The notes beneath the pieces were generated by a model that saw only the letters and a list, made by a program, of their open reading frames with translations, did no database searches and had not been told where the DNA came from. Shown here piece by piece: positions 1 through 9,080 of a stretch of DNA of 64,000 bases; positions within the stretch are counted from its first letter, which is position 1, and each line of letters starts with the position of its first letter. A program made the translations under genes and the position numbers. The stretch is taken from contig NZ_JAJUFQ010000007.1 in assembly GCF_029263665.1 (NCBI RefSeq), positions 1-64,000 of the forward strand, in the 5' to 3' direction. Origin of the DNA: Halomonas sp. GTDB taxonomy: Bacteria > Pseudomonadota > Gammaproteobacteria > Pseudomonadales > Halomonadaceae.

Positions 1-3000
1 CCGTCAGCGGCAACGATTCCCTCGTAGGACTTGCCGTTGAGTTCGACGTCGACCTTGTCACCCGCCTCCAGCTTGGAGGTCGTACCCGTGATGGTCAGCG
101 CCTGCTCATGCTCGCTGGCATTGACGATATCATCACCCGCAATGGTATCGATGGTGATCTTCGGCAGGTTCTCAGCACTGGCCACCACGCTGAAGTCACG
201 CTGATCGGTGCCGGTGTTGCCCGCAGCATCGGTCACGGTGGCGGTCACGGTGTAATCACCATCGGCCAGCGCAGCAACGTCCGCAGCCGCTACATCCACT
301 GACCAGCCGCCATCTGCAGCAACAGTTGCCTCGTAGGAGTTACCATTCAGCTCGACATTGACCTTGTCACCGGCCTCCAGATTAGTGGTGGTACCGGAGA
401 CAGTCAGTGCTTGCTCATGCTCAGTGGCGTTGACGATGTCGTCACCGGCGATGGTGTCGATGGAGACCGTCGGCAGATTGGCAGCATCAGCGACCACGCT
501 GAAGTCACGCTGATCGGTGCCGGTGTTGCCCACAGCATCGGTCACGGTGGCGGTCACGGTGTGATCACCATCGGCCAGTGCAGTGACGTCCTGTGCGCCA
601 ACATACAGCTCCCAACTGCCATCGGCTTTCACTGTGGTGGTGTAGTCCTCACCATTCAGCGTCACCGTGACTACTTCGCCACCAGTCAGCCCCGTGGTGG
701 TACCACTCACGCCCAATGCCTGCTCATGCTCGGCGGCATTGACAATGTCATCACCCGCAATGGTGTCGATGGCGATTGTCGGCAGCTTGTCGGTACCGGC
801 AACCACGCTGAAGTCACGCTGATCGGTACCTTGGTTGCCGGTAGCATCGGTCGCGGTGGCAGTCACGGTGTAGTCGCCATCGGCCAGCGCGGCAACATCG
901 GCAGCAGCGACATTTACTGACCAGCTGCCATCAGCAGCAACGTCAACCGCGTAGGACTTGCCATTCAGCTCGACTTCAACCTTGTCACCAGCAACCAGCT
1001 TGGTGGTCTCACCAGTGATGGTCATTGCCTGACCATGCTCGGTGGCGTTGACGATGTCATCACCCGCGATGGTGTCGATGGATACTGTCGGCAGGCTGTT
1101 AGCACCGGTTGCCACACTGAAGTCACGCTGATCAGTGCCCTGGTTGCCCGCGGCATCGGTCACGGTGGCGATCACGGTGTAGTTGCCATCGGCCAGTGCG
1201 GCAACATCCGCAGCAGCGACATTTACTAACCAAGTACCATCAGCGGCAACGATTCCCTCGTAGGACTTGCCGTTGAGTTCGACGTCGACCTTGTCACCAG
1301 CGACCAGCTTGGTAGTCGCACCAGTGATGGTCATTGCCTGGCCATGCTCGGCAGCATTGATGATATCGTCGCCAGCGATGGTATCGATGGATACCGTCGG
1401 CAGGCTGTCGCTACCGGCCACCACAGTGAAGTCATGCTCGGCATTGCCTTCGTTACCTGCGGCATCTTTCACTGAAGCTGTAACGGTATAATCACCGTCA
1501 CTCAGAGCCACGACATCCTTGACCCCTACGTTCAGCTCCCAGGTGCCTTCTTCTGTCACCGCAGTCGTATAGGTCTTGCCGTTCACTACCACTGAGACGA
1601 CTTCGCCACCCACCAGGCCTCCCGCTGTTCCGCCGATCTCCAGCGCCTTGCCATGTTCAATGGCATTGACAATGTCATCTTCGGCGATGGTGTTGATCGT
1701 CAGGGTCGGAGGGACGGTATCCAGAATCACGTCGCGAGTCGCGCTACCTGCGCTGTTATCGGTAGTGATAGATGCTGTCACCTCAACAGTGCCGTCGGCG
1801 ATGCTGCTCCAGGCGCTGGCTGGCACATCGGCAGACCAGCTGCTGTCCTCAGCCACCCTGGCGTAGTACTTGCTACCACCGATATCCAGAATTACGACAT
1901 CGCCCGCGTCCGCCCCCTTGGCCATACCTGTGATGGTCATGTCCGCGGCTGCCTCGGCAGCATTGACACTGTCATCGCCCGCAATCATGTCGATATCGAC
2001 ATCGATCACTTTCACGGTAGAGTCGACGATGACGGCATGGCTTTCTTCAGCACGGTTTCCGACCGCGTTCTCGACACTCGCCGAGATAATGTGCAAGCCA
2101 TCTGCCAGATCACCAATCTCGGAACTGTAGATACCGAGGTACCAGCTTCCGTCTGCCTCGACGAAGGTGGTGAAGACCCTGTCATTGAACCCAATGGTAA
2201 CCACATCACCTTCGTTCTGGCCGGTCGTGGTTCCGCTGATTTCCAGCGGCAATCCCAGCTCGAGCCTGTTGATGATGTCATCACCCGCCACCGGTGTATT
2301 GATCGTCAGAGTCGGTGTGAAGGTATCTACATTGAAGGTATGGCTGCCTGTTCCTGTGTTCCCCGCATCCGTCGTCACCGATGCGTTCAGGGTGTTTTCG
2401 CCATCAGCCAGAGCTTCTACGTCACTGGCGCGCACCACCACGGACCAGTTGCCTGCTGCATTCACTACAGTGGTATAGCTCTCGCCATTGAGTTCGACAG
2501 TGATGACTTCACCACCGTCGAGCCCCGTGGTCGAACCGGTTACCTCGAGTGCCTGGCCATGTTCAACAGCATTGACGATGTTGTCTTCGGCAAGCTCATT
2601 GATGGTCACCGTAGGAATCACGGTATCCAGTTCAATGTCAGTCTCAGCTTGGCCGATGTTACCTTCGGCGTTGGTCACTGTTGCCGTAACATGGATCTCA
2701 CCATCCGCCAGGCGCTCCCAGAGGGAAGTTGGCAGTTCGACACTCCAGTTACCGTTTTCATCGATCTGACCAGTAAATTGGCGGTCCAGCAATTCCAGGA
2801 CGACTGTTCCACCATTCGGTGCGTTGGTGGCTGAGCCAGTTACCATCAGGGGTGACGTGATTTCTGTCGCATTGAGCAGACCATCAATCCCAATCGGGTC
2901 AATGTCGACCTGTACACTACCGAAGATGACGAAGATGCTGTGGCTATCTTCAACAGCCTCGCCGGATGCTGTCTCGGCAGAGGCTGTGATCGTCACGACT

Positions 3001-3300
3001 CCCGCTGACAACTGTTCTGTGACTTCGGGCAGCAACACCACGCTCCAGCTACCATCAGCCTGCACCCCAGCCGGATACTCGGAGCCGCCGACATCGACGG
3101 TAACGATATCTCCCTCTGCCAATCCGGTGGAAGTACCGGTGATGGTCAGAGACTGGCCATATTCAGCTGCACTGATGACGTCATCATCAGACAAGGGAGA
3201 GGTGATCGTGACAGAGGGTTCATCGGCAGTGTCGTCTGCGGTAGGGGCGGACGCTTCAGGCTCCTCCAGGGTTACTGCCGTACCACGGGCGATTACGGTG
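1..3300 (-). repeat. Tandem about 300-bp repeats encoding Ig-like domains
   Basis: A recurring anchor (reverse complement of the codons for D-D-I/V-[I/V]-N-[A/S]) begins at 121, 430, 739, 1048, 1357, 1666, 1963, 2269, 2572, 2872 and 3172. The five spacings nearest the window edge are exactly 309 bp and those units are very similar in DNA; spacings then become 297, 306, 303, 300 and 300 bp and units diverge toward the N terminus. A 59-bp stretch at 4-62 recurs identically at 1240-1298, exactly four units away, though the units between differ there. The array continues past the left edge. Confidence 0.9.
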
Positions 3301-3659
3301 TTTTCCTGTGAGAGAGGTGCAACAGATGAAACCAGCCCGACGGTTTCTCCGGGTGCAGGAGCTTCAGGCTGATTGTCGAAGATCACATGGGAGCTTCCCT
3401 GATCTGCCTCGCCCACGACGAGCTCACCCAGGTTGCCTACAGAGTCCTGTGTAAAGAACTGTGACACCTGAATGACACGGCCATCATTGTGGATGAGCAA
3501 GTCGTCACCCGTGCGCTCATAACGCATGGCATCGCTGATAGGTTCTTGAAGAAACACCACGCTGGGCTCAGCAAGTTCGACAACTGCCGTGTCACTTGCC
3601 GAGAAAACCTGCCGGCGGTCCTGATTAGCGATAGTAATAAGCGTAATCATCGTTTCCAT
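1..3659 (-). CDS. Bap/BapA-like giant repetitive surface adhesin, N-terminal part (runs off window)
   Basis: The minus strand is open from an ATG at 3659 to the left edge (about 1,219 codons). No signal peptide is present, as expected for a type I secreted biofilm adhesin. Residues about 1-95 resemble the BapA prefix domain: a PSVVFL segment, then YERTGDDLLI and a QFF segment ending in VIFDN. A short acidic Pro/Ala/Glu-rich linker follows, then at least 11 Ig-like repeats of about 100 residues with the pattern EHGQ-LTVTGTTTGL-GD-VTV-LNG-Y, DGSWSV, LADG-TVTATVTDAAGN. Such proteins sit on the outer membrane and mediate cell-cell and surface attachment; the C-terminal secretion signal and any ABC exporter would lie left of the window. 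A purine-rich AGAGG lies 6 bases before the start. The prefix assignment is from motif memory; the adhesin class is secure. Confidence 0.85.
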   Translation of the reverse strand, partial: METMITLITIANQDRRQVFSASDTAVVELAEPSVVFLQEPISDAMRYERTGDDLLIHNDGRVIQVSQFFTQDSVGNLGELVVGEADQGSSHVIFDNQPEAPAPGETVGLVSSVAPLSQENTVIARGTAVTLEEPEASAPTADDTADEPSVTITSPLSDDDVISAAEYGQSLTITGTSTGLAEGDIVTVDVGGSEYPAGVQADGSWSVVLLPEVTEQLSAGVVTITASAETASGEAVEDSHSIFVIFGSVQVDIDPIGIDGLLNATEITSPLMVTGSATNAPNGGTVVLELLDRQFTGQIDENGNWSVELPTSLWERLADGEIHVTATVTNAEGNIGQAETDIELDTVIPTVTINELAEDNIVNAVEHGQALEVTGSTTGLDGGEVITVELNGESYTTVVNAAGNWSVVVRASDVEALADGENTLNASVTTDAGNTGTGSHTFNVDTFTPTLTINTPVAGDDIINRLELGLPLEISGTTTGQNEGDVVTIGFNDRVFTTFVEADGSWYLGIYSSEIGDLADGLHIISASVENAVGNRAEESHAVIVDSTVKVIDVDIDMIAGDDSVNAAEAAADMTITGMAKGADAGDVVILDIGGSKYYARVAEDSSWSADVPASAWSSIADGTVEVTASITTDNSAGSATRDVILDTVPPTLTINTIAEDDIVNAIEHGKALEIGGTAGGLVGGEVVSVVVNGKTYTTAVTEEGTWELNVGVKDVVALSDGDYTVTASVKDAAGNEGNAEHDFTVVAGSDSLPTVSIDTIAGDDIINAAEHGQAMTITGATTKLVAGDKVDVELNGKSYEGIVAADGTWLVNVAAADVAALADGNYTVIATVTDAAGNQGTDQRDFSVATGANSLPTVSIDTIAGDDIVNATEHGQAMTITGETTKLVAGDKVEVELNGKSYAVDVAADGSWSVNVAAADVAALADGDYTVTATATDATGNQGTDQRDFSVVAGTDKLPTIAIDTIAGDDIVNAAEHEQALGVSGTTTGLTGGEVVTVTLNGEDYTTTVKADGSWELYVGAQDVTALADGDHTVTATVTDAVGNTGTDQRDFSVVADAANLPTVSIDTIAGDDIVNATEHEQALTVSGTTTNLEAGDKVNVELNGNSYEATVAADGGWSVDVAAADVAALADGDYTVTATVTDAAGNTGTDQRDFSVVASAENLPKITIDTIAGDDIVNASEHEQALTITGTTSKLEAGDKVDVELNGKSYEGIVAAD

Positions 3660-4527
3660 GAACGACCTCTTGATATAGGTGTTAATACTCTCCGCGACTT
3701 AATGCATTCAGTCGGAAAATATCGATGCCAAAGCCCTTTGGCATAATTACCGGGAGTCTTGACTCATCCTGAATCGAGCAATGTTTGCGTAATGAGACAA
3801 CGCTCTTGATTCCTCAGTGAAGAGTCTGCCTTTGCATACAAGGTCAACGAGGCCCACTCTTTCATCAGCCAACCTGGACAGGCATGCCGTGCGGACTTCG
3901 TAAGAAGTCTCCCAGTAAGCAGCAACCGGAATAAGTCGGACATTTCTTACATCAAGAGTCCGACTTCCCAATGCCCCTTTAAAAAGAAGCCATATAAAAA
4001 AGCCGGTCTTCACTACATCAGTGATAGCAACAAAAAACCCAGTAAAATCCTGAAGGCTGCTGCATGAATAAATGGTCTATAGGAATATATGAAACACCGC
4101 ATATGACGATGATGCCTCATCCATCACTGGTGCCCAGACCCATCAACCTGCGTTACCGCCCTTTAGAGAAACTCCTGAAAAGTGAGCAAGAGCCCACAAG
4201 AAAGAGTTTGGAGACAAGTACCGCAACCGACATTAGGCTGCAGAGAAGATCACGGAAAATGATCAGACAAGGCGAAATTCGCGGACAGACAGCAAGAGGC
4301 GAACGATACGGAGGTTGGCAAAGCGAGCGCAGCGGGAGTACGCCCGTCAAGAAGCGCAGTTTATGGAAGTTGAGGTAGATTGATTCGTCTGCCACAAAGG
4401 ACAGGTCTACAGGCTGTAGCTCTGCATGTCATGAAAGCGCGGTGTCCGCAAGCGCGATACTGTCGCTCTCTTCTAGACACATCATGAGTTGCACTGGTTC
4501 TAGATAACACCATCTGAACAGAGCGCA
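3660..4527. other. Gene-poor AT-richer spacer upstream of the adhesin
   Basis: This 868-bp stretch holds no gene I can support. Short open frames (3747-4013 minus; 4064-4378 plus; 4153-4395 minus) have no recognisable motif, overlap each other and lack good ribosome-binding sites. The part next to 3660 must hold the adhesin's promoter and leader. An 8-bp inverted repeat (AAGTCGGA at 3933-3940, TCCGACTT at 3959-3966) is the only symmetric element noticed. Confidence 0.5.
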
Positions 4528-4770
4528 CTACTCATCGTCATCGAGCAACCTGGCACGGCGCTCGTCACGCTCTTTCTGCAGGCGCTTGCTACGATAGCGG
4601 CGAACAATGGCAACGCCGAGAGCCACACTGATCATGATGGCCAAGGTCACACCTTGCCATGGGCGAGGAGATTCCAGAGTCGTACCCAATACAAAAATCA
4701 GAATGAAACCGATAGCCTGGCTGGCGATGGCCAAGATACGCAGGGAGTCAAAAGCAGGTTGGTGCGCCAT
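4528..4770 (-). CDS. Small two-helix membrane protein, hypothetical
   Basis: This 80-residue protein has two hydrophobic segments (about residues 12-32 and 40-56) separated by a short polar loop with SPRPW. A strongly charged C-terminal tail (RRYRSKRLQKERDERRARL, ending in acidic DDDE) should face the cytoplasm by the positive-inside rule. I recognise no family. A GGAAAC ribosome-binding site precedes the ATG. It is divergent from the thioredoxin-fusion gene at 4945, sharing a 174-bp intergenic region. Length, charge pattern and start context support a real gene, but nothing in the sequence tells its role. Confidence 0.65.
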   Translation of the reverse strand: MAHQPAFDSLRILAIASQAIGFILIFVLGTTLESPRPWQGVTLAIMISVALGVAIVRRYRSKRLQKERDERRARLLDDDE

Positions 4771-4944
4771 GCTGTTTCCACGTCAGATCTGTGTTGGACG
4801 GCACCCGAGACATCGAGCGACAGGATGGGCTAGTGTACCCCCAAGCGTTTCTCTTTACCTGCGTGACTGTCTGGCCGGTATCACTAGTTTCAACCAGCCC
4901 TTTCAGAACGACTTTCGATATCCGCCTTCAGGAGTCAGATTTTC

Positions 4945-5742
4945 ATGGATGCATTCGCCATCGGCCCCTTGTTGATCAGTGTTCCACGCCTCTATGCCAT
5001 TGTGGTCACTCTGGTGTTGCTGGGCGCCAGCGCCTTTCTTCTTGGGTTACCGCGCAAGCGGCATGGACGTTGGTTCAATGGCCTGTTGCTCAGTTGGCTT
5101 GTTGGCGCTCGCCTGGGATACGTGCTGACACATTGGAGTGCCTATCAGGATGCCCCTCTGGATATCGTCAAGCTATGGCTGCCAGGCTACAGCGCTGTCT
5201 GGGGACTGGTCGTGGGGCTGCTGTGGAGCCTGTGGTATCTACGTGACCGCATCGCCCCTCTGCTCGGCGCATTGGGCCTGACCATAGTGGCATCACTCGC
5301 ATGGTTGGCCCTCGTCACCTGGGGGCCACTGGGATCGGCCCCCATGCCTCGAGAAGTGCCGGCACTTACGTTGGAGGATATCGATGGCCATTCGGTAGAA
5401 CTGAGCACGCTTTCCGGAAAGCCCTTGATCATCAACCTTTGGGCAACCTGGTGCCCTCCCTGTCGTCGGGAAATGCCGCTACTGGAGAAGGCTGCCAAGC
5501 GAGATGACGTTACCGTGGTCGTTGCCAACCAGGGGGAAGACCTGCTCAGCGTGACACGTTACCTCGATGCAGCTGAACTGGATTTTCGCTATGCCCTGCT
5601 CGACCCCAGCCAGCACCTGCTCACCGCTTCCGAATCTCCTGGCTTGCCGACGACGCTACTGTTCGACGTCGATGGCAAGCTGGTCGAGCGCCATATCGGC
5701 GAGTTGACACAGCCACTGCTGGATGGCTGGCTACAACGTTGA
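4945..5742 (+). CDS. Membrane-anchored TlpA/thioredoxin-like reductase fused to an Lgt-like N-terminal domain
   Basis: This 265-residue protein has two parts. Residues about 1-125 form four or five membrane helices and include VGARLGYVLTHW (from about residue 53), which resembles the conserved core of prolipoprotein diacylglyceryl transferase (Lgt). Residues about 135-265 are a TlpA/DsbE-type thioredoxin fold with a WCPPC active site (cysteines 170 and 173) and the cis-proline loop GLPTT. The redox domain follows the last helix and most likely faces the periplasm, acting as a thiol-disulfide reductant. The Lgt part is far shorter than the real enzyme (about 260-290 residues), so it is more likely an anchor or electron-entry module than an active transferase. 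It stands alone, divergent from the small membrane protein at 4528-4770. Confidence 0.85.
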   Translation: MDAFAIGPLLISVPRLYAIVVTLVLLGASAFLLGLPRKRHGRWFNGLLLSWLVGARLGYVLTHWSAYQDAPLDIVKLWLPGYSAVWGLVVGLLWSLWYLRDRIAPLLGALGLTIVASLAWLALVTWGPLGSAPMPREVPALTLEDIDGHSVELSTLSGKPLIINLWATWCPPCRREMPLLEKAAKRDDVTVVVANQGEDLLSVTRYLDAAELDFRYALLDPSQHLLTASESPGLPTTLLFDVDGKLVERHIGELTQPLLDGWLQR

Positions 5743-5945
5743 AGCCCTGCTAATGATGAGTACATCAACATGCATAAAACCATATAAAACCATAAGGGCG
5801 TCGAGGTACCTTCCCGGTATCTCGACGAGACACTGCTGAAAGACACATCAGACATACTTAAGCCGCAGAGAACTTTGCTGTAAGATACCGCGCCCTGTTG
5901 CCAGCGGGCCTCCTCCCCGCCATCACGAACCTAATCCGAGGCATC

Positions 5946-8888
5946 ATGAGCGAATTCTCTCCCGGCCAGCGCTGGATCAGCGACGGCGAGGCCGAACTCG
6001 GCCTGGGCACCATTCTCAGCTGCGATGCTCGCAGCGTGACCGTGCTCTTTGGCGCCAGCCAGGAAACCCGTACCTACAGTACCCGCCAGGCCCCTCTCAC
6101 ACGGGTGGCCTTCGGCAGCGGTGACCGTATTCAGTCAGCCGAAGGCTGGCAGATGATTGTCGATGACACCAAGGAAATCGGCGGCCTGGTGGTCTATATC
6201 GGCGAGAAGGACAATGGCGAACTATGCGAGCTGAGCGAAGCTCAACTCTCCGACAGCATGCAGTTTGACCAGGCCAGGGACCGACTGCTCACCGGTCAGG
6301 TGGATCGTAACGACTGGTTCGACCTGCGCTTCCGCACACTGCACCACTATCACAGAGTGGAACAGAACCCAGCATTGGGCCTGGCTGGCGCCCGCATCGA
6401 CCTGATTCCGCATCAGCTGTTCATTGCCGAAGAGATCACTCGGCGTCAGGCTCCACGGGTATTGCTGGCGGATGAAGTCGGCCTGGGCAAGACCATAGAA
6501 GCCGGGCTGATTCTCCACCGCCTGCTGCTGACCGGGCGCGTGGAACGAGCACTGATCCTGGTCCCTGCAAGTTTGACCCATCAGTGGTTGGTAGAACTAC
6601 TGAGGCGCTTTTCCCTGTCGGTTACCCTGCTAGATGAGCAGCAGAGCCTGGCCCATGGCGATACCAATCCCTTCGAGACAGGTCAATTGATCCTGGCCAG
6701 CCAGGACTGGCTATTCGCCAATCCCCGTCGCCAACGCCAGGCCGAGGCATGCCAGTGGGATCTATTGATTGTCGACGAAGCGCACCACCTGGAATGGAGC
6801 GAGGAGCAGACCGGCCCCGGATACGCCTGTGTCGAAACGCTGGCAGCAGCAACTGATGGCCTGCTCCTGCTGACCGCCACACCGGAGCAGATGGGCTTGG
6901 CCAGTCACTTTGCGCGCCTGCGCCTGCTTGATCCTGAGCGTTATTCCAGCCTGGAGGAGTTCCGCACAGAAGAGCAGGGCTATGTCGCCGTGGCAGAGGC
7001 CATTGATGCCCTGCTGGATGCCAGTGACTCGGCACCCCTGAATGCTGCCGCCCGGGACACCATTGGCGCTGTCGCCGATGATACTGATAGCCAGGCCCTG
7101 CTTCAGGCGTTGTCGGCGCCGGAATACAGTGAGGCCCAACGTGCCAGTGCACGTTCACAGTTGCGCGACCAGTTGCTCGATCGCCATGGCACAGGCCGAG
7201 TCATGTTCCGCAACAGCCGGCGGCATGTGGGAGGATTCCCCGAACGCCGCCTGCATGTCGAGCACCTGGAGTTGCCATCTTCCTACCGCCGCGTGCTGCG
7301 TCGCCTGGCTCGGGACGAGGATTATCTGGACGAGCTACTGATCGAGACAGGCCTCGACCACCCGGAAGTCATGATCTATCTCGATAGCATGTACCGAGCT
7401 CTGCCTGACGACCCCCTCAATACCGAACCTTGGTGGCAATTCGACCCACGTGTCACCTGGCTGCTCGAACGCCTCACGCATCTCGCCGATGAGAAAGTTC
7501 TGGTGATTGCCCATGAGCGAGAAACGGCGCTAGGTCTGGCCGAAGGTTTACGGGTCCTTGGCGGTATCCAGGCTCCGGTATTCCATGAGGAGATGTCTCT
7601 CATCGAGCGTGACCGTGCTGCGGCCGCCTTTGCCGATGAGGAAGACGGTTGTCAGGTGCTGGTATGTTCGGAAATCGGGTCTGAGGGCCGCAACTTCCAG
7701 TTCTGCCATCACCTGGTGATGTTCGATCTGCCATTGCATCCGGATCAACTCGAACAACGTATCGGTCGCCTCGACCGGATTGGCCAGCAGCATCCTATTG
7801 ACATCAGTGTGCCGGTATTTTCCGACAGCCCAGGGGAAAAGCTGCTGCGTTGGTACCAGCAAGGTATGGATGCCTTTGCCGCGCCTCATGGCCTGGGCAA
7901 CGACATGTACGATGCCTTTGCCGACGACCTGGCCGAAAGCCTGCTCGACGACGAGTCGCTGGATGAGGTAGTCCAGGAGACTCGAGCATTGTTCGAGACC
8001 AAGCTGGCCGAGCGCGATGCCGGCCGTAACCGGCTACTCGAGCTCAATGCCTGCCATCCAGATCGCGCAGAAGCGGTAGCGACAGCGATTCGTGAGCTGG
8101 ATGAGGACCGTGCCCTGCCACGCTACCTGGAGCAGGCGCTGGATATCTTCGGCGTGGATAGCCGCGACCTGGGTGGAGATATGGTCCACCTGATCCCCGG
8201 TCCCCAGATGCTCGACGGTCTTCCCGGTCTGGTGAAGGGGGAAGACGGTTTTACCGCGACCACGTCACGTGCCCGAGCCCTGGCACGCGACGACGTTCAG
8301 CGCCTGTCCTGGGAGCACCCTCTGCTGCGTGAAATGATGGCACGCATTCTGGATGGCAGCATGGGCAATACCGCCCTTGCGCTGCTCAAGCACCCGGCGA
8401 TTCCCGCAGGAAGGCTGATGACTGAGCTGGTTTTCCGCACCCACTGCCCTGCACCAAAGCGGCTGCACCTCAATCGCTTTCTGCCACCTACTGCGGTACG
8501 CGTGCTGCTTGATGAGTCCGGTGCCAACCTGACTGACAAGGTGTCCTTCACCGGCCTGTCAAAAAACCTGCGCAAGGTAAAGAAAGCAGTTGCCAGAGAC
8601 CTGATCAAGAGTCGCCATGATCAATTGCGAGACCTGCTCGACAAGGCTGAAACCGAAGCACAGTGTGAGCTGCCGAGCATCATCGAGGCCGCCCAGAGCC
8701 GCATGCGTTCTGCCCTGGATGCGGAGCTGACCCGGCTCGAAGCACTTGCGCAGCGCAACCCCTCGGTGCGTGCCGACGAAATCGAGGCGCTGCGTCATGA
8801 ACGTCATGCATTGGACGCTGCCATCGAAGGCACTCGGCTACGCCTGGACTCAATACGGGTGATCGTCACCATCGGCGACGACAAGTAA
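5946..8888 (+). CDS. rapA: RNA polymerase-associated protein RapA (HepA), Swi2/Snf2 ATPase
   Basis: RapA binds core RNA polymerase and uses ATP hydrolysis to recycle it after termination. The 980-residue product is close to the E. coli length (968). It starts with a KOW/Tudor-like region (GQRWISDGEAELGLG). The Snf2 ATPase has Walker A DEVGLGKT at about 176-183 and the DEAH box at 277-280; the helicase C domain carries QRIGRLDRIGQ at about 604-614. The C-terminal RapA-specific region includes a charged coiled coil before the end. I chose the ATG at 5946, after CCGAGGC, rather than the in-frame start 48 bases upstream because it restores the family N terminus MSEFSPGQRW. It is monocistronic. 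Confidence 0.97.
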   Translation: MSEFSPGQRWISDGEAELGLGTILSCDARSVTVLFGASQETRTYSTRQAPLTRVAFGSGDRIQSAEGWQMIVDDTKEIGGLVVYIGEKDNGELCELSEAQLSDSMQFDQARDRLLTGQVDRNDWFDLRFRTLHHYHRVEQNPALGLAGARIDLIPHQLFIAEEITRRQAPRVLLADEVGLGKTIEAGLILHRLLLTGRVERALILVPASLTHQWLVELLRRFSLSVTLLDEQQSLAHGDTNPFETGQLILASQDWLFANPRRQRQAEACQWDLLIVDEAHHLEWSEEQTGPGYACVETLAAATDGLLLLTATPEQMGLASHFARLRLLDPERYSSLEEFRTEEQGYVAVAEAIDALLDASDSAPLNAAARDTIGAVADDTDSQALLQALSAPEYSEAQRASARSQLRDQLLDRHGTGRVMFRNSRRHVGGFPERRLHVEHLELPSSYRRVLRRLARDEDYLDELLIETGLDHPEVMIYLDSMYRALPDDPLNTEPWWQFDPRVTWLLERLTHLADEKVLVIAHERETALGLAEGLRVLGGIQAPVFHEEMSLIERDRAAAAFADEEDGCQVLVCSEIGSEGRNFQFCHHLVMFDLPLHPDQLEQRIGRLDRIGQQHPIDISVPVFSDSPGEKLLRWYQQGMDAFAAPHGLGNDMYDAFADDLAESLLDDESLDEVVQETRALFETKLAERDAGRNRLLELNACHPDRAEAVATAIRELDEDRALPRYLEQALDIFGVDSRDLGGDMVHLIPGPQMLDGLPGLVKGEDGFTATTSRARALARDDVQRLSWEHPLLREMMARILDGSMGNTALALLKHPAIPAGRLMTELVFRTHCPAPKRLHLNRFLPPTAVRVLLDESGANLTDKVSFTGLSKNLRKVKKAVARDLIKSRHDQLRDLLDKAETEAQCELPSIIEAAQSRMRSALDAELTRLEALAQRNPSVRADEIEALRHERHALDAAIEGTRLRLDSIRVIVTIGDDK

Positions 8889-8904
8889 TCTCAGCGCCAT
8901 ACCT

Positions 8905-8940
8905 CCATCACCTCCGTGCTTTCCATGGCGGAGGTGGTGG
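8905..8940 (+). terminator. Hairpin downstream of rapA, possible terminator
   Basis: CCATCACCTCCG (8905-8916) pairs with CGGAGGTGGTGG (8929-8940) with one G-U pair and a 12-nt loop, starting 17 bases after the rapA stop. No U-tract follows, so intrinsic termination is uncertain. Confidence 0.4.
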
Positions 8941-9080
8941 CGGGACAGACTCAAAGTCTCTCTCCATTACCCTCTCGCCATACCTCACCATGTTCATCTG
9001 CACGCTTGCACGTTATATGATGGCCCTCGCTGCCTTCTTTCCCACTTTGCTTTACATCATTTCGGTCTTACAGGAACTCT

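Noticed and set aside
1653..2834. 393-codon plus-strand open frame and several shorter ones across 1-3400
   Set aside because: They lie opposite the repetitive adhesin. The minus frame is continuous, starts at a good ATG and encodes clear Ig-like repeats; the plus-strand frames only mirror its repeat period.
3747..4013. 88-codon minus-strand frame in the spacer
   Set aside because: No motif, no good ribosome-binding site and unusual composition.
4064..4378. 104-codon plus-strand frame, overlapped by a minus-strand frame at 4153-4395
   Set aside because: Low-complexity basic C terminus, no motif, no neighbour support; neither strand is convincing.
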